The translations under genes and the position numbers were made by a program. The notes under the pieces are model-generated. The model saw only the letters and a list, made by a program, of their open reading frames with translations, was not told where the DNA came from and made no database searches. This document shows positions 1 through 24,300 of a DNA stretch of 50,300 bases, in pieces (position 1 is the first letter of the stretch; the number at the start of each line of letters is the position of its first letter). Source of the DNA: Streptomyces longispororuber (GTDB lineage: Bacteria; Actinomycetota; Actinomycetes; Streptomycetales; Streptomycetaceae); assembly GCF_014656095.1 (NCBI RefSeq), contig NZ_BNBT01000054.1, positions 1 to 50,300 of the forward strand, in the 5' to 3' direction.

Positions 1-330
1 GCCGGACGGCCGCCGCCCCGGCGGGCGAGGGCGCCCCGGACTCCGCGTGGGCCGCCCGCCTCGCCGGGCACCCGGAGCCCGAACGGCAGCGCCTGGTCCT
101 CGACCTCGTCCGCACCGAGGCGGCCGCCGCGCTCGGCTACGCGGGCGCCGAGGCCGTCGAACCCGCCCGCGCCTTCCGCGAGCTGGGCTTCGACTCGCTC
201 ACCGCGGTCGAGCTGCGCAACCGGCTCACCGCCGCCACCGACGTCCCGCTGCCCGCGACGGCCGTCTTCGACCACCCCTCGCCCGAGGCCCTCGCCCGCC
301 ACCTGCTGGCGGAGGCCACCGGCGCCCCGG
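1..330 (+). other. ACP domain of the upstream, off-window module
   Basis: In the gene 1 frame this stretch encodes the usual pre-ACP helix, then LGFDSL with the modified serine codon at 195-197, followed by ELRNRL and the VFDHPS turn that ends an ACP. A KS follows after an Ala/Pro-rich linker. Gene 1 therefore carries at least two modules, and the chemistry of the upstream one (its AT and reductive domains) lies outside the window. Confidence 0.95.
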
Positions 331-3300
331 CCGCGACGGCCGCCCCGGCCCCGGCGGCGGCCCCCGCCGACGTCGCCGACGACCCCGTCGCCATCGTCTC
401 CATGAGCTGCCGCTTCCCCGGCGGCGCCGCCACCCCCGAAGCACTGTGGCAGCTCCTGGCCGACGGCACCGACGCCGTGTCCGTCTTCCCCACCGACCGC
501 GGCTGGGACCTCGACGGCGCCGCCCGCTACCAGCCCGAGGGCGGCTTCGTCCACGACGCCACCCGCTTCGACGCCGGCCTCTTCGGCATCTCCCCGCGCG
601 AGGCCCTCGCCATGGACCCGCAGCAGCGGCTCCTCCTGGAGACCTCCTGGGAGCTGTTCGAACGCATCGGCATCGCCCCCAAGTCCCTGCGGTCCACGTC
701 GACCGGCGTGTTCATCGGCTCCGGCTACCAGGGGTACGCCTCCGGGCTCGACAGCGTGCCCGACGGCGTCGAGGGACACCTGATGACCGGCACGTCCGGC
801 AGCGTCATCTCCGGCCGCCTCGCCTACTCCTTCGGCCTGGAGGGCCCGGCGGTCACCGTCGACACGGCCTGCTCGTCGTCCCTGGTGGCCCTGCACCTGG
901 CCGCGCAGGCGCTGCGCCAGGGCGAGTGCGACCTGGCCCTCGCGGGCGGTGTCACCGTGATGGCGACCGCGGGCGCCTTCGACGAGTTCAGCCGCCAGGG
1001 CGGCCTCGCGGGCGACGGCCGCTGCAAGCCGTACGCGGACGCCGCCGACGGCACCGGCTGGGGCGAGGGCGCGGGGCTGCTGCTCCTTGAGCGCCTGTCG
1101 GACGCCCGCCGCAACGGCCACGAAGTCCTGGCCGTGATCCGAGGCTCCGCCGTCAACCAGGACGGCGCCAGCAACGGCCTGACCGCCCCCAACGGGCCTT
1201 CCCAGCAGCGCGTGATCACCCAGGCCCTCGCCAACGCGCGCCTCGCCCCCGAGCAGATCGACGCCGTCGAGGGCCACGGCACCGGGACCGCGCTCGGCGA
1301 CCCCATCGAGGCCCAGGCCCTCCTCGCCACCTACGGCCAGGACCGGCCCGCCGACCGGCCGCTGCTGCTCGGCTCGGTCAAGTCCAACATCGGCCACACC
1401 CAGGCCGCCGCCGGTGTCGCCGGGGTCATCAAGATGGTCCTCGCCATGCGCCACGGCGTCCTGCCCAAGACCCTGCACATCGACCGGCCCAGCACCCACG
1501 TGGACTGGTCCGCCGGGGCCGTCGAACTGCTCACCGAGACCCGCGCGTGGCCCGACCGGGACGGCGCGCCGCGCCGCGCCGGCGTCTCCTCCTTCGGCGT
1601 CAGCGGCACCAACGCGCACGTCGTCGTGGAACAGGCCCCGCGCCGCACCAAGGCCACCGCCCCCGCCGAGGAGGCGGCCGGCCCCGGGGCCGCCCCGGCG
1701 GCCGCCGTGGCGTGGCAGGTGTGCGCCCGCGGCGCCGACGCCCTGCACGCCCAGGCCGCCCGGCTGCGCGAGCGGCTGCTCGCCGACCCCGCCCTGGCCG
1801 CCGACGCCGCCGGTCTCGCCGACGTGGGCTGGTCCCTGGCCACCGGCCGCTCGCTCCTGGAACACCGGGCCGTCGTCCTCGGCCGCGACCGCGAGGCCTT
1901 CCTCGCCGGGCTCGACGCGGTCGCGTCCGGCGGCCCGGGCGCGGTGACCGGCACGGTCGTCGAGGGCCGCCTCGCCGCCGTGTTCACCGGCCAGGGCAGC
2001 CAGCGCCCCGGCATGGGCCGCGAACTGTACGAGGCGTTCCCCGTGTTCGCGGACGCGCTGGACGAGGTCTGCGCCCATGTCGACGGGTGGATGGAACGTT
2101 CGCTCCAGAGCGTGATGTTCGGTACGGACGCCGAGCTGCTCGCCCAGACCTCGTACGCGCAGCCTGCCCTGTTCGCCATGGAAGTCGCGCTGTTCCGCCT
2201 CGCGGAGTCCTTCGGCGTCCGGCCCGAGATCGTCGGCGGGCACTCCGTCGGTGAGCTGACCGCCGCGTACGTGGCCGGGCTGTGGTCCCTGGAGGACGCG
2301 GTCCGACTCGTCGTGGCGCGCGGCCGGCTGATGCAGGCCCTGCCCGAGGGCGGCGCCATGCTCGCCGTGCGGGCCACGGAGGCCGACGTCCTGCCGCTGC
2401 TCACCGACCTCGCGGACCGGGTGGACGTCGCCGCCGTCAACGGCCCCGCGCAGGTCGTGCTGTCCGGCGACCGCGCCGCCCTCGAAGGCCTGGAAGCGAC
2501 GCTGCGCGGCCAGGAGCGCAAGACGCGCCGGCTGAAGGTGTCGCACGCCTTCCACTCGCCGCTCATGGACCCGGTCCTGGACGAGTTCCGCGCGGTCGCG
2601 GAGAGCCTGACGTACCAGGAGCCGCTGCTGCCCGTCGTGTCGAACCTGACCGGAGGGCTCGCGGCCCCGGGCGACCTCACCGACCCCGGCTACTGGGTGC
2701 GGCACGTCCGTGCGGCCGTCCGCTTCCACGACGGCCTGCGCACCCTCGCCGACCAGGGCGCGTCGACCGTCCTCGAACTGGGCCCCGACGCGGTCCTGAC
2801 CGCGATGGCACACGACACCCTCACCGACCCCGCAGCGCAGGCCGGGCTGATCGCCGCCGTCCGCAAGGGCCGCCCCGAGCCCGACGCCTTCCTCACCGCC
2901 CTCGCCGCGGCCCAGGTGCGGGGCGCCGACGTCGACTGGACGCCGCTGTACGCGCCCGTCGCCGCCCGGCGCCGCGTCGACCTGCCGACGTACGCCTTCC
3001 AGCACGAGCACTACTGGCTGGAGGCCGCCGCGGACCAGGCGGGGACGGGCCCCGGCACGGCCGACGAGGTGGAGTCGCGGTTCTGGGAGACCGTGGAGAG
3101 CGAGGACCTGGCCGAACTCGCCAAGACCCTGTCCGTGCCCGACGACGCGCCGCTCACCGAGGTGCTGCCCGCGCTCTCGGCCTGGCACAGGCAGCGGCGC
3201 GAGAGCTCCGCGCTCGACCGGTGGCTCTACCGCGAGTCGTGGACGCCCCTCGCCGAGACGGACACCGGGGAGCCGTCGGGCACCTGGCTCGTCCTCGTCC

Positions 3301-5291
3301 CCGAAGGCGAGGACACCCCGTGGAGCACGGCCGTCGCCACGCTCCTCGCCGAGCGCGGCGCGGGCCACGTCACCGTACGGGTACCCGCGCACACCACCGG
3401 CCGGGACGCCTTCGCCGACGTGCTGCGCGCGGCGGTGGCCGACACGGCGAACGACATCACCGGAGTCCTCTCCCTGCTCGCCGCCGACGCCCCGGCCCGG
3501 ACCGGGGACGACGGCACCGCCCCGGTGGACGCCGTCCCGGAGGAGGTCACTCTCACCCTGGCGCTGATCCAGGCCCTGGGCGACACCGGCGTCGACGCGC
3601 CCCTGTGGTGCGCCACCCGCGACGCCGTCACCGTCGGCCACGAGGGGCCGGCCGCCCCCGGCCGGACGGCCCTGTGGGGCCTCGGCCGCGTCGCCGCCCT
3701 GGAGCACCCCGAGCGCTGGGGCGGCCTCGTCGACCTGCCCGCCGCCGCGGACACGGCGGCCGTCACCCGCCTCGCCCGCCTCCTCGGCGGCGCCTGGACC
3801 GGCGAGGACCAGGTCGCCGTCCGCGGCTCCGGCGCCTTCGGACGCCGTGTCGTACGGGCCCCCCTCAACCACGGCGACGACGGCGGCGGCGCCAACGGCG
3901 GCGGCGACGGCGCCCTGGCGTGGACGCCGCGCGGCACCGTCCTGGTCACCGGCGGCACCGGCGCCCTCGGCACCCACCTGGCGCGCTGGCTGGCCCGCGA
4001 GGGCGCCGAGCACCTGGTGCTCACCAGCCGCCGCGGCCCCGACGCCCCCGGCGCGGCGGAGCTGCGCACCGAACTGGAGGAGTACGGCGTCCGCGTCACC
4101 GTGGCGGCCTGCGACGCGGCCGACCGCGACGCCCTGGCGCGCGTCCTCGGCGCGGTCCCCGACGACGCGCCGCTGACCGCGGTGTTCCACGCCGCGGGCG
4201 TCCTCGACGACGGCGTCCTCGACGCGCTGACGGCCGACCGGCTCGCCACCGTCTTCCGCGCGAAGGCCCTCGCGGCCCGCAACCTCGACGAGCTGACGGC
4301 CGGGCACGAGCTGTCGGCGTTCGTGCTCTTCTCGTCCTTCGCGGGCGTCGCGGGCGGCGCCGGACAGGGCAGCTACGCCGCCGCCAACGCCTACCTCGAC
4401 GGCCTCGCGCACGCCCGCAGGGCCCGGGGCCTGACCGCCACCTCCGTGGCCTGGGGCCCCTGGGCGGGCAGCGGCATGGCCGCCGAGGGGGCCGCCGCCG
4501 AGCGACTGCGCGGCGGCATGCTCCCGCCGCTCGCGCCGGACCAGGCGATCGCCGCCCTCCAGCGGCTCCTCGCCCACGACCGCACCGCCGCCCTCGTCGC
4601 CGACATCGACTGGCCGCAGTACGCGCCCGCGTTCACCACGGTCCGCCCGAGCCGCCTGTACGCCGAACTGCCGGAGGTACGGGCCCTGGCCGCCCCCGAC
4701 GGCGGCCCCGCCGGGGGGCCCGGCACCGGGCAGGGCCCCGCCCTGACCGAGCGGCTCGCGTCCCTGGCGCGGCCCGAGCAGGAGCGGCTGCTGCTCGACC
4801 TCGTCCGCGAACAGGTCGCCGCCGTCCTCGGCTACAGCGGCGCGGCGGCCGTCGAACCCGCCCGCGCCTTCCGCGAGCTGGGCTTCGACTCCCTCACCGC
4901 GGTCGAACTGCGCAACCGCGTCAATTCCCTCACCGGCCTGGTCCTGCCCGCCACCGTGGTCTTCGACCACCCGACGCCCACGGCCCTCGCCGACTGCCTG
5001 CGCACCGAACTCGCCCCCGACGCCGCCGACCCGGCCACGCTGCTGCTCGGCGACCTGGACCGGCTCGAAGGCAGCCTCGCCGCCGCCGGCACGGCCGACG
5101 AGATCACCCGTACGAAGGTGGCGGTACGGCTCCAGGCCGCGCTCGACCGCTGGAAGAACGGCGACTCCCGACAGCCCGGAGGCGCCGCACCGGACGGCGA
5201 CGGCGACACCGGCGACGTCCGCGACCGGCTCGCCGCCGCGGACGACGACGAGATGCTCGCCTTCATCAAGAAGCAGCTCGGCCGGGAGTGA
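1..5291 (+). CDS. Type I modular polyketide synthase, 3' part (upstream ACP + module A), 5' truncated
   Basis: The gene enters the window already open; the reading frame starts at base 3, and 1762 residues are visible before TGA at 5289-5291. Domains in order (visible residue numbers): ACP of the preceding module with phosphopantetheine Ser65 in GFDSL; KS about 126-550 with Cys290 in DTACSSS; AT about 656-970 with Ser748 in GHSVG and HAFHSP from residue 848, the malonyl-CoA signature; a dimerisation element and structural KR subdomain about 1020-1300; catalytic KR about 1311-1490 with GGTGALG, an LDD motif at 1401 (B-type) and Tyr1458; ACP with Ser1630; C-terminal docking helices about 1680-1762, ending in a short helix that contains KK. 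There is no DH, so module A should leave a beta-hydroxyl. The protein is cytosolic and passes its chain to gene 2. A 15-bp tandem repeat overlaps the stop codon. Confidence 0.97.
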   Translation, partial: RTAAAPAGEGAPDSAWAARLAGHPEPERQRLVLDLVRTEAAAALGYAGAEAVEPARAFRELGFDSLTAVELRNRLTAATDVPLPATAVFDHPSPEALARHLLAEATGAPAATAAPAPAAAPADVADDPVAIVSMSCRFPGGAATPEALWQLLADGTDAVSVFPTDRGWDLDGAARYQPEGGFVHDATRFDAGLFGISPREALAMDPQQRLLLETSWELFERIGIAPKSLRSTSTGVFIGSGYQGYASGLDSVPDGVEGHLMTGTSGSVISGRLAYSFGLEGPAVTVDTACSSSLVALHLAAQALRQGECDLALAGGVTVMATAGAFDEFSRQGGLAGDGRCKPYADAADGTGWGEGAGLLLLERLSDARRNGHEVLAVIRGSAVNQDGASNGLTAPNGPSQQRVITQALANARLAPEQIDAVEGHGTGTALGDPIEAQALLATYGQDRPADRPLLLGSVKSNIGHTQAAAGVAGVIKMVLAMRHGVLPKTLHIDRPSTHVDWSAGAVELLTETRAWPDRDGAPRRAGVSSFGVSGTNAHVVVEQAPRRTKATAPAEEAAGPGAAPAAAVAWQVCARGADALHAQAARLRERLLADPALAADAAGLADVGWSLATGRSLLEHRAVVLGRDREAFLAGLDAVASGGPGAVTGTVVEGRLAAVFTGQGSQRPGMGRELYEAFPVFADALDEVCAHVDGWMERSLQSVMFGTDAELLAQTSYAQPALFAMEVALFRLAESFGVRPEIVGGHSVGELTAAYVAGLWSLEDAVRLVVARGRLMQALPEGGAMLAVRATEADVLPLLTDLADRVDVAAVNGPAQVVLSGDRAALEGLEATLRGQERKTRRLKVSHAFHSPLMDPVLDEFRAVAESLTYQEPLLPVVSNLTGGLAAPGDLTDPGYWVRHVRAAVRFHDGLRTLADQGASTVLELGPDAVLTAMAHDTLTDPAAQAGLIAAVRKGRPEPDAFLTALAAAQVRGADVDWTPLYAPVAARRRVDLPTYAFQHEHYWLEAAADQAGTGPGTADEVESRFWETVESEDLAELAKTLSVPDDAPLTEVLPALSAWHRQRRESSALDRWLYRESWTPLAETDTGEPSGTWLVLVPEGEDTPWSTAVATLLAERGAGHVTVRVPAHTTGRDAFADVLRAAVADTANDITGVLSLLAADAPARTGDDGTAPVDAVPEEVTLTLALIQALGDTGVDAPLWCATRDAVTVGHEGPAAPGRTALWGLGRVAALEHPERWGGLVDLPAAADTAAVTRLARLLGGAWTGEDQVAVRGSGAFGRRVVRAPLNHGDDGGGANGGGDGALAWTPRGTVLVTGGTGALGTHLARWLAREGAEHLVLTSRRGPDAPGAAELRTELEEYGVRVTVAACDAADRDALARVLGAVPDDAPLTAVFHAAGVLDDGVLDALTADRLATVFRAKALAARNLDELTAGHELSAFVLFSSFAGVAGGAGQGSYAAANAYLDGLAHARRARGLTATSVAWGPWAGSGMAAEGAAAERLRGGMLPPLAPDQAIAALQRLLAHDRTAALVADIDWPQYAPAFTTVRPSRLYAELPEVRALAAPDGGPAGGPGTGQGPALTERLASLARPEQERLLLDLVREQVAAVLGYSGAAAVEPARAFRELGFDSLTAVELRNRVNSLTGLVLPATVVFDHPTPTALADCLRTELAPDAADPATLLLGDLDRLEGSLAAAGTADEITRTKVAVRLQAALDRWKNGDSRQPGGAAPDGDGDTGDVRDRLAAADDDEMLAFIKKQLGRE
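378..5020 (+). other. PKS module A: KS-AT(malonyl)-KR(B-type)-ACP
   Basis: KS 384-1650: active Cys codon 870-872, His in EGHGTGT and in the KSNIGHT motif. AT 1968-2910: GHSVG serine codon 2244-2246 and HAFHSP from 2544, so malonyl-CoA. From about 3060, FWETVESEDL and the following helices form the dimerisation element typical of modules without DH. KR: nucleotide-binding GGTGALG from about 3948, LDD 4203-4211, Tyr codon 4374-4376, and no Trp at the A-type position. ACP serine codon is 4890-4892. Predicted product step: CH(OH)-CH2. The KS loop before EGGF is about nine residues shorter than in the sister modules. The KR-subdomain linker near 3882-3910 is Gly/Asp-rich. Confidence 0.93.
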
Positions 5292-5332
5292 GGGAACAAG
5301 AAGTGAGGGAACAAGAAGTGAGGGAACAAGAA
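5288..5332 (+). repeat. Three tandem copies of a 15-bp unit across the gene 1 stop codon
   Basis: The unit GTGAGGGAACAAGAA occurs three times without mismatch at 5288-5302, 5303-5317 and 5318-5332. The first copy contains the gene 1 stop TGA. The unit length is a multiple of three, so in another frame the array reads VREQE three times and continues through ATG GAC AAC to TGA at 5342-5344, an 18-codon open frame whose GTG overlaps the gene 1 stop as GTGA. Whether it is translated cannot be told. Replication slippage is the simplest origin. Confidence 0.95.
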
Positions 5333-5435
5333 ATGGACAACTGACATACGTCAGCGGTAATTAATTGACCCGGCAGCCCCTGTCCACCCCTTTTCACACG
5401 CACCCGCCCCGGCCGTATTCCACGGAAATCCGGTA

Positions 5436-5460
5436 GGGGCGGGTAGGGGGAGGGTAGGGG
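5436..5460 (+). other. G-rich tract with G-quadruplex potential
   Basis: Five runs of three to five guanines are separated by one or two bases (C, TA, A, TA) on the coding strand. This satisfies the usual sequence pattern for an intramolecular G-quadruplex. It lies about 105 bases before the gene 2 start and directly before the candidate promoter. If transcripts read through from gene 1 it would also be present in RNA. Folding has not been shown. Confidence 0.55.
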
Positions 5461-5489
5461 TTGTTGGTCTTATAGCGCCCTCATAGCGT
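5461..5489 (+). promoter_or_regulatory. Candidate promoter of gene 2 with 11-bp spaced direct repeats
   Basis: TTGTTG (5461-5466) and TAGCGT (5484-5489) are separated by 17 bp, the ideal spacing for a housekeeping sigma factor. The -10 hexamer differs from the streptomycete TAg(Pu)(Pu)T pattern at one base, but the -35 is weak. Within it, heptamers TATAGCG (5471-5477) and CATAGCG (5482-5488) repeat with a 4-bp gap, an 11-bp period like that of SARP-family activator sites, although here they overlap the -10 rather than the -35. This is pattern-based only. Confidence 0.25.
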
Positions 5490-5552
5490 CATCGAGAAAA
5501 CGGCTGCGGACAGGCCCGTTGTATGCCAGCAGGTGCGGCACACGTCCTGAAC

Positions 5553-5558
5553 AGGTGA
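5553..5558 (+). promoter_or_regulatory. Ribosome binding site of gene 2
   Basis: AGGTGA ends six bases before ATG at 5565. It favours that ATG over the TTG codon immediately upstream (5562). The same ten-base context, GAACAGGTGA, precedes gene 5. Confidence 0.75.
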
Positions 5559-5564
5559 CATTTG

Positions 5565-21350
<15,786 letters not shown>

Positions 21351-24300
21351 ATGGCGGACGAGGGGAAGTACCTCGATTACCTGAAGCGGGCGACGGCTGA
21401 TCTGCGCGACGCCCGCCGCCGGGTGCGCGAACTGGAGGAGAACCGGCAGGAGCCCGTCGCGATCGTCGGCATGAGCTGCCGCTACCCGGGCGGCGTCAGC
21501 ACGCCCGAGGACCTGTGGCGGCTCGTGGCCGACGGCACGGACGCCATCTCCGCGTTCCCCACCGACCGCGGCTGGGACACGGACGAGCTGTTCGACCCGG
21601 ACCCGGACAAGCAGGGCACCAGCTACACCGCCGAGGGCGGCTTCCTCTACGACGCTCCCCAGTTCGACGCCTCCTTCTTCGGCGTCTCGCCGCGCGAGGC
21701 CCTGGCGATGGACCCGCAGCAGCGGCTCCTCCTGGAGACCGCCTGGGAGGCGATCGAACGGGCGGGCATCGACCCCGTCTCCCTGCGCCGCAGCCGCACC
21801 GGTGTCTTCGCGGGCGTCATGTACTACGACTACGCGACCCGGCTGCGCGCCCTGCCGGAGGGCGTCGAGGGCTACATCGGCACCGGCAACGCGGGCTCGG
21901 TCGTCTCCGGCCGCGTCGCCTACACGCTCGGCCTCGAAGGCCCCGCCGTCACCGTCGACACGGCCTGCTCCTCGTCCCTGGTCGCGCTGCACCTGGCGGC
22001 GCAGGCCCTGCGTCAGGGCGAGTGCACCCTCGCCCTCGCGGGCGGCGTGACCGTCATGCCCACGGCGGGCACTTTCATCGACTTCAGCCGCCAGCGCGGC
22101 CTGTCGACCGACGGCCGCTGCAAGTCCTTCGCGGCGTCGGCGGACGGCACCGGCTGGGGCGAGGGCGCGGGCCTGCTGCTCCTGGAGCGGCTGTCCGACG
22201 CCCGCCGCAACGGCCACAAGGTCCTCGCCGTGGTCCGGGGCTCGGCCGTCAACCAGGACGGCGCCAGCAGCGGCCTGACCGCCCCCAACGGCCCGTCCCA
22301 GCAGCGCGTCATCCGCGACGCGCTGGCCGGGGCCGGCCTCAAGCCGGGCGACGTCGACGCCGTGGAGGCCCACGGCACGGGTACGACCCTGGGCGACCCC
22401 ATCGAGGCGCAGGCGCTCATCGCCACGTACGGCAAGGAGCACTCCGGCGACCGCCCGCTGTGGCTGGGCTCCCTGAAGTCGAACATCGGCCACACCCAGG
22501 CCGCTGCCGGTGTCGCGGGCGTCATCAAGATGGTCATGGCGATGTGCGCGGGCGTCCTGCCCCGCACGCTGCACGTGGACGAGCCGACGCCCCAGGTGGA
22601 CTGGTCGGCCGGAACCGTCGAACTCCTCACCGAGGCCCGGGAGTGGGCCGAGCGGGAGGACGGCGGGCCGCGCCGCGCGGGCGTCTCGTCCTTCGGCGTC
22701 AGCGGTACCAACGCCCACGTCATCGTGGAGCAGGCCCCGGCGGCCGACGAGTCCGCCCACGGGGACGACGGCGACGGCGCTCAGGAGCCCGAGTCGTCGG
22801 TGCTCGCGGGGGTGACCCCGTTCATCCTCTCGGGGCGGACCCCCGAGGCTCTGCGGGCCCAGGCGGACCGGCTGCGCGAACACCTCGCCGCACGCGCCGA
22901 GTTGAGCGTCGGTGATGTGGCCTGGTCGCTGGCGGTGGCGAGGTCGCGGTTCGAGCACCGGGGCGTCGCCCTCGGGCGGAACCGGGAGGAGCTTCTCGCC
23001 GCCCTGGGCCGCCTGGCCGAAGGAGACACGGCAGCCGGTGGTGTGGTCGTCGGCCGCGCGGTGAGTGGTGCCGGGCGTCCGGTGTTCGTGTTCCCGGGGC
23101 AGGGGTCGCAGTGGGCCGGGATGGCACGCGAACTCATTGACGCCTCGCCGGTGTTCGCGGCTCGTATGCGGGAGTGCGCGGATGCGTTGAGTGCGTTCGT
23201 GGACTGGGACCTGTTCGAGGAGCTGGGCGGGGAGCGGTTCGACCGGGTGGACGTGGTCCAGCCGGCGCTGTTCGCGGTGATGGTGTCGTTGGCTGCGGTG
23301 TGGCAGGCGGCGGGAGTGAAGCCTGCGGCTGTGGTGGGTCACAGCCAGGGGGAGATCGCTGCCGCGTGCGTGGCCGGTGTCCTGTCGCTGGAGGACGCGG
23401 CCCGGGTCGTGGCCTTGCGCAGCCTCGCGATCCGCGAACTGTCTGGTAAGGGCGGCATGGTGTCCGTGCCGCTGCCGGAAAGCGGCGTACGTGAGCTGAT
23501 CACTGGTTGGGAGGGCCGGATCGAGGTCGCGGCCGTCAACGGCCCGGCTCAAGTGGTGGTCTCCGGTGAGCCGGAGGCCCTGGAGGAACTGGTCGCGCAG
23601 TGTGTGGCGCAGGACGTCCGTGCCCGCACGATTCCGGTGGACTATGCCTCGCACTCCTCGTACGTCGAGCAGATCGAGGCACAGATTCTCGATGCCCTGG
23701 CGGACGTGTCGCCGCAGCAGCCCGAGGTGCCGCTGTACTCGACCCTCACGGGCACCTGGCTGGACATCCCGATGGACGCCGGGTACTGGTACCGCAACCT
23801 CCGCCAGACGGTGTTGTTCGAGCACGCCACCCGCGGCCTGCTCGCCGAAGGCCACGGCCTGTTCCTGGAGATGAGCCCGCACCCCGTCCTCACGGTCCCG
23901 GTCCAGGCCACCATCGACGCCACCGACAGCCCCGCCGCCACCCTCGGGTCCCTGCGGCGCGACGAAGGCGGCGCCGACCGGCTGCTCGCCTCGCTCGCCG
24001 AGGCCTACGCCCACGGTGCCGAGCTGGACTGGAAGGCGTTGTTCCCTGGCGCCCGTACCACCGTCGACCTGCCCACGTACGCCTTCCAGCGCGACCACTA
24101 CTGGATGCTCGCCCCGGACCAGGACGCGGACGGCGGTGCCGCGCCGACCGGGGACGAGGTGGAGTCGCGGTTCTGGGAGGCCGTGGAGCGCGAGGACCTG
24201 GAGCAGTTGTCCGCCACGCTCGTGGACGTCGACGAGAGCACGCTGGGAGCGGTCCTGCCGGGTCTCGCGTCCTGGCGGCGGCAGCGGCGTGAGCGGTCCA

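Larger units (their letters stand above)
5292..5564. other. 273-bp intergenic region between gene 1 and gene 2
   Basis: No long coding frame fits here. The region is less GC-rich than its surroundings and holds, in order: the last two tandem repeat units; a small inverted repeat CTGAC-ATAC-GTCAG at 5342-5355; an AT-rich island with ATTAAT; a TTGACC hexamer at 5365-5370 that resembles a -35 box but lacks a good partner; a G-rich tract at 5436-5460; a candidate promoter at 5461-5489; and the gene 2 ribosome binding site. It is the longest gap between the PKS genes in the window and the likeliest place for a separate transcription start. Confidence 0.8.

Noticed and set aside
5288..5332. Short tandem array as a CRISPR or attachment site
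   Set aside because: The units are contiguous, 15 bp long, without spacers, and no integrase, cas or tRNA gene is near.
2282..5344. A 1,020-codon + strand frame over the 3' half of gene 1
   Set aside because: Arg/Pro/Gly-rich shadow of gene 1 in another frame; the real frame has all AT, KR and ACP motifs. Only its repeat-encoded end is mentioned as a possible mini-ORF.
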